A DNA stretch of 64,000 nucleotides. Origin: JAGVPT01 sp964439265. Its GTDB lineage: Bacteria; Bacteroidota; Ignavibacteria; UBA10030; UBA8401. The stretch is from assembly GCA_964439265.1 (NCBI GenBank), contig CAYTOA010000003.1:58659-122658 (forward strand). Direction: 5' to 3'. Of the stretch, positions 1 to 6,962 are shown one piece after another; the first letter of the stretch is position 1; every line of letters begins with the position of its first letter. The notes beneath the pieces are model-generated. The model was not told the DNA's origin and made no database searches. It saw only the letters and a program-made list of their open reading frames with translations. A program made the translations under genes and the position numbers.

Positions 1-10
1 NNNNNNNNNN

Positions 11-197
11 GGATGTCGCTCACGATGGCGGGAAGGTAATTTTTCTTCTCCAATTCATCCATAAACACATTCGACACATCAACACCACCGAATATGAGCT
101 CGTGTTTCGAACGCTTGACCGTCCTGCCGTCGATAATTTCTTTAAACGCATCGCGCAGCCGCTTATCCAGTTGACTCCGGACATTTGCCGTCGTCAT
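11..197 (-). CDS. hypothetical protein, N-terminal fragment
   Basis: Reading the minus strand from an ATG at 197 gives an open frame of 62 codons that runs off the left edge into the N run. It begins MTTANVRSQLDKRLRDAF and continues with a lysine- and glutamate-rich helical stretch and the segment HELIFGGVDVSNVFMDELEK. An AAGGAGAA Shine-Dalgarno sequence lies just upstream of the ATG (complement of 202-209), which supports this as a real start. I do not recognise the family, and the C-terminal part is missing. It is transcribed divergently from the gene at 504. Confidence 0.55.
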
Positions 198-264
198 CGA
201 ATTCTCCTTGTTCGGCCCATAATTCTCTAACTGTAATGTTGCGAGAAAATATAGCATACGGGAA

Positions 265-310
265 CGCGAGAAGCAAAAATCCTCGCGGCTACAGAGGAAA
301 AATCCTCTGT
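265..310. other. two adjacent hairpins in a divergent spacer
   Basis: The spacer 198-503 holds two short perfect inverted repeats: CGCGAG (265-270) with CTCGCG (282-287), and ACAGAGGA (291-298) with TCCTCTGT (303-310) around an AAAA loop. Neither is followed by a clear T-run, so they are not obvious terminators. They could be part of the 5' leader of the minus-strand gene or operator sites. The rest of the spacer holds the promoter at 428-456 and nothing else I can name. Confidence 0.35.
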
Positions 311-427
311 CCAGCGTTTTCGGCAACTAAAGCAAATAATTCCGTGGAAGAAGGCCGGTCAACCCTCATTGTTCCAAACCTTATTATGGGTCGGAGCGAC
401 TTTGAATTAGCGATGGAGTTCGATTCG

Positions 428-456
428 TTGACATTATCTCCTGGGTTGGATATATT
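428..456 (+). promoter_or_regulatory. sigma70-like promoter
   Basis: TTGACA (428-433) and TATATT (451-456) are separated by exactly 17 bases, close to the sigma70 consensus. The predicted transcription start is near 463, giving a leader of about 40 bases before the ATG at 504. Confidence 0.6.
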
Positions 457-503
457 AGTCTCCATAGTGTCTGAATGTTTCGAAAGAATCTTCCAAAGAA
501 ATT

Positions 504-1322
504 ATGCAGGCGGCAACGCAGGATAGAGAATCACAAAAGAAAATCATCAGCGAGTATTTGAAGGCTGCTGACCGTTACATAAAATCGGCCGAGTTCCCAA
601 AAGCTCTCGATGAGGTAAAGAAGGCTCTGGGAGTTGAACCGAATAACATGTACGCCACGGCATATAACGAGCGCGTCAAAGTAGCGATGGAGGCCGCTCG
701 AAAAAAAGAGGAGGAAGAGCGCCTCAAAAAACAAGCTGAGGAACAAAAGAAATCCTCCGCTGGCGGAACTCCGAAGCCCGCGGAAACTGCTGCGCGTGCG
801 ACGAACGCCCCCGATGCGAAGCCTCAACCCGCTCCGGGCCAATCCGCGTCCCCGTCACTCGGCGACGACATGATCGCAAAGATAAAAAAGGATGCATCGG
901 ATGCGGCCGAGAAAAGAACAGATGGACGGGTTGGTCTTTTGAAACAGGAATTCTCCTCATCCCAACAAGGAAAAGGGGGGACGAGTTCTCCATCCGGTGG
1001 ACTGCATGACCGAGCAGCCGATCTTCTTGGAAAACTATTCAAGAAGGCCTGGGAAGACGGCATCATCTCTCCCGATGAGCGCGGTCTTCTGACTATCGTA
1101 AAGAACGAAAGCGGGATGTCGGAGGAGGACTTTGCAAAAATCGAAAACGAGAGCGGTGCATCGTCGTACATTGCCCATCTTCGGGATGTGTGGGAGGATG
1201 GAGTTGTAACCCCGGAGGAAGCAGAAACACTTGTGACACTTCGTAAGACACTGCACATATCTGCCGAAGAACACTTCAAGCTTGAAGCACAGGTCCGAAA
1301 GGAAATGCAGGCCAAAAAGTAG
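504..1322 (+). CDS. charged protein with TPR-like N-terminus and duplicated C-terminal motif
   Basis: A 272-residue protein without a signal peptide. Residues 10-60 look like one TPR-type helical hairpin (AADRYIKSAEFPKALDEVKKAL). Residues 63-85 are a K/E-rich coiled coil, followed by a low-complexity A/P/S/K linker (about 85-165). The C-terminal part holds two related 33-residue units, 182-214 and 229-261, both of the form WEDG-(I/V)-(I/V)-(S/T)-P-(D/E)-E with a trailing helix ending IE or LE; this resembles helical TerB-like or EF-hand-like repeats, but that assignment is inference. A good promoter lies at 428-456; no strong ribosome-binding site precedes the ATG. It ends 13 bases before the convergent gene at 1335. 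Possibly a cytosolic adaptor; function unknown. Confidence 0.75.
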   Translation: MQAATQDRESQKKIISEYLKAADRYIKSAEFPKALDEVKKALGVEPNNMYATAYNERVKVAMEAARKKEEEERLKKQAEEQKKSSAGGTPKPAETAARATNAPDAKPQPAPGQSASPSLGDDMIAKIKKDASDAAEKRTDGRVGLLKQEFSSSQQGKGGTSSPSGGLHDRAADLLGKLFKKAWEDGIISPDERGLLTIVKNESGMSEEDFAKIENESGASSYIAHLRDVWEDGVVTPEEAETLVTLRKTLHISAEEHFKLEAQVRKEMQAKK

Positions 1323-1334
1323 TACTCCCTCTGA

Positions 1335-2225
1335 TCATCCCCCTTTTATTCTTTCCGATGAAATCCTCACTCTGAGAAAAACCTTTCGATAGAGAATTGC
1401 CGTGAGCCAAAGGCAATTCAAAACTACGAGCGTAAAGAAAAGATAGAGCTGAATATTTCCGAGCAGCAAACACGCCGTAAGCAAAACGAATTCCGTGCCG
1501 AATCCCAGAAACCCGCCGAGCAGCAAACCGGTTCTGTCCTGAAACCACCGCGCCTCTAGAGCGGTGTCTTCTCTCTTCTTGTTTCCAAGGCACCATTCGT
1601 CGAGACGGTCCATGAGCCGGTCCTGCCAGCCGTAAAGAAAGTAGAAGATTTTTTGAAGGCGGATTGTCACAGCGTCCCCGAGATAATCTTCCCCGCGGAG
1701 TTCTTCCGTGACCCTGTTGTTGACGTACCGCTTTTGAAAGTGGAGGTACGATGTCTGATAAAAAACATGATACGAGACACGAAGGCTGATTCCCAAAAAG
1801 CCCGCGAGACTGACGAGGAGTGCGGTTGCAAGCGGCACACCGTTTCTGTGAAGGCAGAAAAAAATGCCGCCAAACAAGAACAAGTCTACAACATAGTCGC
1901 CGAGGGAGTCGAGAAATCTTCCCCGTCTGCTGTAGAGATGTTTGGCACGTGCCAGTTGGCCGTCCGCAGAATCAAATATGTCTTTCAAATAGAAACATAC
2001 CGCGGCCGCTGTAAAATGCGCGTCGTTCCGGCCGAGAAAGATTCCACCGGCAACGCCAAAAAGGACACCGATGATCGTAAGCTGGTTTGGGGTTATGGGC
2101 GTGAAGTAAACACTCCGTGTGACGAGTCCCGCAAGCGGGCGCTGCAGGTAAACATTTACGAGTTCATCCGAAATGTCAGATTTGATTGAATTCTTATAGC
2201 TGTACGGAAATGGGAAGGGTGGCAT
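1335..2225 (-). CDS. CDP-alcohol phosphatidyltransferase family protein
   Basis: A 296-residue integral membrane protein. It carries the complete CDP-alcohol phosphotransferase signature DGxxARx8Gx3Dx3D: D88, G89, A92, R93, G102, D106, D110. Enzymes of this family move a phosphoalkyl group from a CDP-activated donor to an alcohol, with metal bound by the conserved aspartates, at the inner membrane. Several hydrophobic segments follow (about 113-135, 228-255, 260-280). It begins 1 base after the nucleotidyltransferase gene and is third in a tight run after an aminotransferase and a LicC-like cytidylyltransferase. That context suggests it uses the CDP-activated headgroup made by its neighbours rather than being PgsA or PssA, but the substrate cannot be read from the sequence. 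Confidence 0.85.
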   Translation of the reverse strand: MPPFPFPYSYKNSIKSDISDELVNVYLQRPLAGLVTRSVYFTPITPNQLTIIGVLFGVAGGIFLGRNDAHFTAAAVCFYLKDIFDSADGQLARAKHLYSRRGRFLDSLGDYVVDLFLFGGIFFCLHRNGVPLATALLVSLAGFLGISLRVSYHVFYQTSYLHFQKRYVNNRVTEELRGEDYLGDAVTIRLQKIFYFLYGWQDRLMDRLDEWCLGNKKREDTALEARWFQDRTGLLLGGFLGFGTEFVLLTACLLLGNIQLYLFFTLVVLNCLWLTAILYRKVFLRVRISSERIKGG

Positions 2226-2226
2226 G

Positions 2227-2949
2227 TCAGGAAAATATGGACTCCGCTTGATGCAAATCGTCGGCGGTATCGATTTCTATTGAATGGTACTGGCCGGCAT
2301 CGATCGCAATCATGTGCGATCCGCCGTCGATCATATCTTGGAACGAGGCCTCGTAAAATTCGTTCACGCGGTTTTCAAACTTGATTCTTTTTTCCAGCGT
2401 GGCAAAGAGCCGTGTCGTCTCGCCGCGTGAGAATCTTGCGATACCTATCGATTCGCCGAACGCCGAATCAACAGCGACTTCTTTGCCGATCCTGACTATC
2501 TCCTTGTTCTCATTGACCTCAACTTTAACGTCTTCTTCCCCGACTCCTTCCTTGGTTCTCACAGCAAGACAGGTTTCATGAGGAGATTTCATCAGCATCG
2601 GAATTATTTCATCGTCGAAGACGACGTCGCCGTCCAGAAGAAGGAGTTCATGTCCTTCAATTTCTTCTCGTGTCAGCAAAAGAGAAAATGCGTTATTGGT
2701 CGTCTCAAACTGATTGTTGATAACAAAAGTGAAGTCAAGTGAGGGGAAGTTCCGCTTCAGGAAGTTTTTGATCATCCAATCCTGGAAGCCGACAACAACC
2801 GTAAAGTGAATGATCCCGGCGTGGAACACAGCCCGAACCGCTCGTTCCAATATCGTACGGCTGCCGATCCGGAGAAGGCATTTCGGGGTAGATTCGGTGA
2901 GCGGGCGCAGCCGGGAGGCCGTCCCAGCTGCAAGAATAACGCAATGCAT
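2227..2949 (-). CDS. LicC-like nucleotidyltransferase
   Basis: A 240-residue NTP_transferase-fold protein. The N-terminus ILAAGTASRLRPLT (residues 5-18) is the nucleotide-binding loop and K23 follows in TPKCLL. A TNNAFSL motif (84-90) matches the (T/Y)NN-x-x-SL motif of LicC-type phosphocholine cytidylyltransferases, and LDGD (105-108) supplies a metal ligand. The C-terminus EIDTADDLHQAESIF is typical of sugar-phosphate and phosphocholine nucleotidyltransferases. It probably activates a phosphorylated alcohol with CTP to a CDP-alcohol. It starts 5 bases after the aminotransferase stop and ends 1 base before the phosphatidyltransferase start, so the three are almost certainly cotranscribed. 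A sugar-1-phosphate substrate is the alternative. Confidence 0.8.
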   Translation of the reverse strand: MHCVILAAGTASRLRPLTESTPKCLLRIGSRTILERAVRAVFHAGIIHFTVVVGFQDWMIKNFLKRNFPSLDFTFVINNQFETTNNAFSLLLTREEIEGHELLLLDGDVVFDDEIIPMLMKSPHETCLAVRTKEGVGEEDVKVEVNENKEIVRIGKEVAVDSAFGESIGIARFSRGETTRLFATLEKRIKFENRVNEFYEASFQDMIDGGSHMIAIDAGQYHSIEIDTADDLHQAESIFS

Positions 2950-2954
2950 GAGAG

Positions 2955-4034
2955 TTAGTGTTGTTCGGGAATGAGAACGTTCGTTCGAATAAAATGCCGT
3001 TCCATTTCGTGGATGAGCCGGGAGTTCTGCTCGGGCGTGCCGACGGTGATCCGGACAAAGTCCGCGAATTCTTTTTCAGAAAAGAATTTTATGAGGATGC
3101 CCGCCTCCTCGAGATGCTTTTTGAGCGGTTCAGAATCGCGTTCCGGTATTTTTACAAGAACAAAATTCGCATCCGAGCGGTACGCCTTGCATCCCCGTGC
3201 CGTTTCGAAGAATTCGTAGTATCGTTCACGTTCTTTCGACACCGTCGATGCCAGCGATCGATAGTACGGCACATCACGGAGCGCTGCAAGCGCGAGTTGT
3301 TCCGACACAGTGTTGTAGCCCAAATATCGCGCACTGTACGCTATCAGCTTCTGATAGTTCTTTCCCACAAATGCATGCCCGATCCGGAGGCCCGCAAGTG
3401 CATACAATTTCGAAAATGTTCTTAATACTGCCAAATTCGGGTATTGAAGCGTTAGCCGAGGCGCGACATCCGCGGTGGAATCGGCAAAACCAAAATACGC
3501 CTGATCAATGACAATCATCGTGTCTGAGCATTTTTCGATAAAAAGTTTCACGTCGTCTTCCGAAAGTGAGTTCCCTGTAGGATTGTTGGGGGACGCAAGC
3601 AATACGAGCCGGGGTTTTGCACTCCTGACAAGCGATATCATTTCCGTGATATCGTATGTGAAGGTCTTCTCTCCAATGTGCACCGGATATTCGACGATCT
3701 TTCCGCCGACTTCGTCCGCAACTGACTTATAGTACCACCAAGAATATTTCGGAACCAATAATGTTTCGCCGCCCGTCAGATAGCAGTGAACGATTTGCTT
3801 CAGCATATCCTCGCTCCCGTAGCTAAGAAGAATGCTTGGTTCCGGAAGATCGTTTTTGCGTGCGAGCGTTGCGGACAATATGCTCTTCACGCCGCGCGTA
3901 TAATCGCGCGAGTAGAAGCTGAGATCGTTTTGCGTTATGCTTTGAAGGATGGAATAACATTCCGGTGCCGGACCGAATTGGTTTTCATTCCGGTCAAGAT
4001 AAACACGCGTGCGATCTTTCTGGATTGTTTGCAT
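2955..4034 (-). CDS. class I/II PLP aminotransferase, HisC/CobD-like
   Basis: A 359-residue fold-type I PLP enzyme of the HisC family. Visible motifs are SPNNPTGN (148-155), the cofactor aspartate D177 in IDQAY, the Schiff-base lysine K209 in TFSKLYALAGLRIG, and R217. Family members include histidinol-phosphate aminotransferase and threonine-phosphate decarboxylase (CobD). No other his or cob genes are nearby; it is followed at 5 bases by a LicC-like cytidylyltransferase and then a CDP-alcohol phosphatidyltransferase. A role in making a phospho-amino-alcohol for a lipid headgroup is therefore plausible, although an ordinary HisC role cannot be excluded. It lies about 80 bases downstream of the small gene at 4115. 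Confidence 0.8.
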   Translation of the reverse strand: MQTIQKDRTRVYLDRNENQFGPAPECYSILQSITQNDLSFYSRDYTRGVKSILSATLARKNDLPEPSILLSYGSEDMLKQIVHCYLTGGETLLVPKYSWWYYKSVADEVGGKIVEYPVHIGEKTFTYDITEMISLVRSAKPRLVLLASPNNPTGNSLSEDDVKLFIEKCSDTMIVIDQAYFGFADSTADVAPRLTLQYPNLAVLRTFSKLYALAGLRIGHAFVGKNYQKLIAYSARYLGYNTVSEQLALAALRDVPYYRSLASTVSKERERYYEFFETARGCKAYRSDANFVLVKIPERDSEPLKKHLEEAGILIKFFSEKEFADFVRITVGTPEQNSRLIHEMERHFIRTNVLIPEQH

Positions 4035-4114
4035 GGTCCTCTATTTCCTACACAAGAAAGTAGCGCTTCGTTCCAAACAATGCAAGAAATTTAATCCGGG
4101 GCATGACGGCCGTT

Positions 4115-4459
4115 CTATTCTTTATCGCTTTTGCGCGTCCTTCTTCGTACATACTCTACGATCAGCATTGCGTCTCCAATGGGGTCGACGCTTTGAGACG
4201 TGAAGTCTGCGGAGATCCGTGCCTCGAGACGCTTAGCAGCAGCCGATACTTCTGGAGGAATGTTTCCGGAGTTCATGAAGAACCGGAGATGGCTCATGTA
4301 ATCGTACGCACCGGACGGAGGGCTTTTCTGATTATTCAATTCTAGAATGGCAATGCCTGCAATCCGGCGCGCAGCCGTTCGCAGGCGGCCGGGGTTTGCC
4401 GATCCTCCGGCCCGCTGCAGCTCAATTTCTATTTCACGCTCCCAGTCAACCATAGTCAT
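4115..4459 (-). CDS. small hypothetical protein
   Basis: A 114-residue protein, largely helical and basic at the C-terminus (YVRRRTRKSDKE), with no signal peptide or membrane segment. Its ATG overlaps the stop of the DUF2851 gene in an ATGA arrangement, which argues for translational coupling and a real gene. Residues 24-45 (RLRTAARRIAGIAILELNNQ) form a probable amphipathic helix. I do not recognise the family. A second in-frame ATG two codons in is an alternative start. Confidence 0.6.
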   Translation of the reverse strand: MTMVDWEREIEIELQRAGGSANPGRLRTAARRIAGIAILELNNQKSPPSGAYDYMSHLRFFMNSGNIPPEVSAAAKRLEARISADFTSQSVDPIGDAMLIVEYVRRRTRKSDKE

Positions 4460-5985
4460 TTTGAAAAGACAGTCTTACCAACCGCGCACTCGCTGCACCG
4501 CTCAGGGTAACAAAACCGCTTATACAATTGGATAAGGCCTTGTTGTTCGAGGGCTGAGCGCGGGGTCCATCTTCCTTTCAACAATTGTTTTTCCATCTTC
4601 CTGGTAATGAAATTATTTTCGAGAAGGGGAATCGCCGAGGCGAGCTTCAACACGTTTTCATTCAACGTTTCCGACCTAAAAATAAATGCATGTATACTGC
4701 ACAGCGGCAAGATCGTGTTGACGATGATGTCGATTTGGCGTGCTTCGCCAAGAAGTGAGTGCCGCCTGGGAGACGATTCGGTGAACGAATAGTGAAAACT
4801 CCAGAACGGGTCTTCCTCGACGGCGAGCGTATCACCAAGGGATCGGAGCGTTTCCTGCGCCGAAGAACCGGCGCTGCACACGATCGTGACGATTTGAGCC
4901 AGCAGGTCCCGGTACAATATCTTCCCGAGAAGAACGCTCGCGGCGGCAATGCGTGCGGTCGGAAAGTTCGCGGGGCGGGTTGGACTGAACACCCATTCTG
5001 CAGCATGCATCGTCTCTGCTCCCCGAAGACGTGCGAGCCCCGGGGCCGCGGCAAGGTTTTTCCATGCAGTGTGGAGCTGGTGGAGGCGTATTTTTGATTC
5101 CTGGTCGCGAAGCGAGAGAATCTCCGGAAGCAGGCCGGAGGTGCGAAGCAGGATTGCTTCCAGCTCCAGATCGGTAAGGCCGGCCGGAAATGAAGGCGGC
5201 CTGAGGTTCTGCACCGAGACGCGAAGCGCCAGCAAGGCAAAGGGTATCCTGTTTTTTGAAAATCCCAACCCGTCCATCACTCCCTCATACAAAAGTTGAT
5301 CCCACGCATCGCCGCTGCGCAATTCCTCTTCGCCGATGTGAGTATTGGGAGTCGGTATGTCGTCCGGGCTCTCTTCGCTGCGCGGTACATCATAGATTTC
5401 CGACGGTTCGGAAACTCCGCGCTGCTGCTCATCGATGATCTCTATAAGACGGCTGAGCATTCTAACCGCTTTTTCTTTTAATCGTTCGCGATAGAGGCTT
5501 TGAATCCATCCGGTAAGAACATCGACGGCAATCTCGTCATTGTGATCGATGCAGCGAAGAGGCGCTGAACGGGAGAGATGTTCGTCCCTGATCGCGTGCT
5601 CGATCACTTTTTCAAGAGGGGACGAAAGGAAACCGCCAATAGCCAGCACCGGTATCTCTCGTCCGCATTCCGACATTGTCCCTCCCGATCCGGGAGTGCT
5701 GTGCAGAACAACATGAAGGATAACAGAATTGTACTTCGGGTCGATGTTGTGAAGATGGTTATACCAATCATCAGCCGTTCGATGAAATTCGATGTCGCCG
5801 CGATAGGTTTGTCCATCCAGAACAATAACGCCATCGCGAAAATCGGGACCGCCGCCGCGATTGAGGATTCCCGGCGAAGCAACCTGCAGCTTTCGGCCGT
5901 CAACCGTTGTTAGTCGTTCAGTTTCGAGATATTGATTGTTCCAGAGATGACGAAGGATGTCTTCGTGAATTTCGACAGCATGCAT
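4456..5985 (-). CDS. DUF2851 family protein
   Basis: A 509-residue cytosolic protein with the N-terminal pattern of the DUF2851 family, which is common in Bacteroidota and relatives: HEDILRHLWNNQYL, then LNRGGGPDFRDGVIVLDGQ and GDIEFHRTADDWYNHLH. The family is uncharacterised; the acidic and histidine residues of the N-terminal half look nuclease-like, but that is inference. A second part contains two SARL-like helices, and the C-terminal end carries cysteines (CYPERCSEC). I chose the ATG at 5985, which has a GGGGGCAGGA ribosome-binding site, over one six codons upstream. It lies between pyrF and the small gene it overlaps by 4 bases. Confidence 0.8.
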   Translation of the reverse strand: MHAVEIHEDILRHLWNNQYLETERLTTVDGRKLQVASPGILNRGGGPDFRDGVIVLDGQTYRGDIEFHRTADDWYNHLHNIDPKYNSVILHVVLHSTPGSGGTMSECGREIPVLAIGGFLSSPLEKVIEHAIRDEHLSRSAPLRCIDHNDEIAVDVLTGWIQSLYRERLKEKAVRMLSRLIEIIDEQQRGVSEPSEIYDVPRSEESPDDIPTPNTHIGEEELRSGDAWDQLLYEGVMDGLGFSKNRIPFALLALRVSVQNLRPPSFPAGLTDLELEAILLRTSGLLPEILSLRDQESKIRLHQLHTAWKNLAAAPGLARLRGAETMHAAEWVFSPTRPANFPTARIAAASVLLGKILYRDLLAQIVTIVCSAGSSAQETLRSLGDTLAVEEDPFWSFHYSFTESSPRRHSLLGEARQIDIIVNTILPLCSIHAFIFRSETLNENVLKLASAIPLLENNFITRKMEKQLLKGRWTPRSALEQQGLIQLYKRFCYPERCSECAVGKTVFSK

Positions 5986-6048
5986 TGTCCTGCCCCCCTG
6001 CATATAGAGCGTGGAGGCGGGGAGGGATCGAGGAGAACACCTTAGAGA

Positions 6049-6873
6049 TCACCGTGTGAAAAACCTTCCCCGCCAAGAGTTTATTTCTTCCCTGAGTTTT
6101 ATCGCTTCCGCACGTGCAGCTTCTGCAAAATCTTCGGCGCTTGAAGCATAAATTATGCTTCTGCTTGCGTTGATGATCGCCAGATAGCCGTTCTTGTCAC
6201 ATCCATAGCGCACGGCCGATTCGATACTTCCACCCTGAGCACCAACCCCGGGTATCAGCAGGGGAACCGCCGGCGCCTTTTTCCGGATCGATCGAAGTTC
6301 GTTGGGCCTTGTCGCCCCGGCAACGAAGCCGATATTTTTTTTCGTGTTCCATTTTAAAGAAATCTCGATGACTTTTTCGTAGAGAAATTTCCTGCCGACT
6401 TTCAGGCGCTGAAAATCTTTCGCTCCTGCATTCGATGTTACCGCAAGGATGAACGCGCATTGCTCCCCCGATTGTATGAAAGGAGCAACGGAATCTTTTC
6501 CCATGTATGCGTTAACGGTAACGGCGTCGAATTTTAATTCCTTCAAAAAAATGTTTGCATACCGTTCGGACGAATTTCCGATATCTCCTCGCTTTGCATC
6601 GGCGATGGAAATAACGTCGGTTGGAATGCTGTTCCGCGTTTCGCGCAGCGCACGCCAGCCTTGTTCGGCCTCAGCCTCATAAAAAGCCGAATTGATCTTA
6701 AAGGCGCACACAATGTCGCTCGTTGCCTCAATGATGCGCCGGTTGAATTCCGCCTGCGGATTGGCGTGCGATTTCAGAAATTCGGGGAGCTTTGCAACGT
6801 CCGTATCAAGGCCGATGCAGAGTAACGAGTTTGATTTTTTTTGACTCTCAAGGAGCCGGGTAGTAAAGTTCAA
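6049..6873 (-). CDS. pyrF: orotidine 5'-phosphate decarboxylase (type 2)
   Basis: A 274-residue enzyme that converts OMP to UMP, the last step of de novo pyrimidine synthesis. The catalytic signature DAKRGDIGN (residues 92-100) supplies D92, K94 and D97. The N-terminus LLCIGLDTD and the length fit the longer, type 2 (PyrF2) branch rather than the short E. coli form. Residues 201-220 (AVPLLIPGVGAQGG) form the phosphate-binding loop. It is first in the run of minus-strand genes leading to the headgroup module, 63 bases upstream of the DUF2851 start chosen here. The 5' flank is a low-complexity repeat (6874-6962). Confidence 0.93.
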   Translation of the reverse strand: MNFTTRLLESQKKSNSLLCIGLDTDVAKLPEFLKSHANPQAEFNRRIIEATSDIVCAFKINSAFYEAEAEQGWRALRETRNSIPTDVISIADAKRGDIGNSSERYANIFLKELKFDAVTVNAYMGKDSVAPFIQSGEQCAFILAVTSNAGAKDFQRLKVGRKFLYEKVIEISLKWNTKKNIGFVAGATRPNELRSIRKKAPAVPLLIPGVGAQGGSIESAVRYGCDKNGYLAIINASRSIIYASSAEDFAEAARAEAIKLREEINSWRGRFFTR

Positions 6874-6962
6874 AGTTAAAAGTTATACGTTGCAAGTTCA
6901 AAGCTCTATCGATCGGCGTACATTTGCAGAGAAATTTTCACTTTACACTATTAACTTTTCAC
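6874..6962. repeat. low-complexity intergenic repeat
   Basis: The spacer between pyrF and the S9 peptidase is built of imperfect units such as AAGTTCAAAGTTAAAAGTT and TATTAACTTTTCACTTAC. The core TTAACTTTTCACTT recurs at 9141-9178. This looks like the drifting A/T-rich intergenic filler seen in some environmental FCB genomes. No gene or clear regulatory site is visible. Confidence 0.5.

Noticed and set aside
185..526. Plus-strand frame of 113 codons over the left divergent spacer
   Set aside because: It overlaps a minus-strand gene with a good ribosome-binding site, the promoter at 428-456 and two hairpins. Its product has no domain-like pattern.
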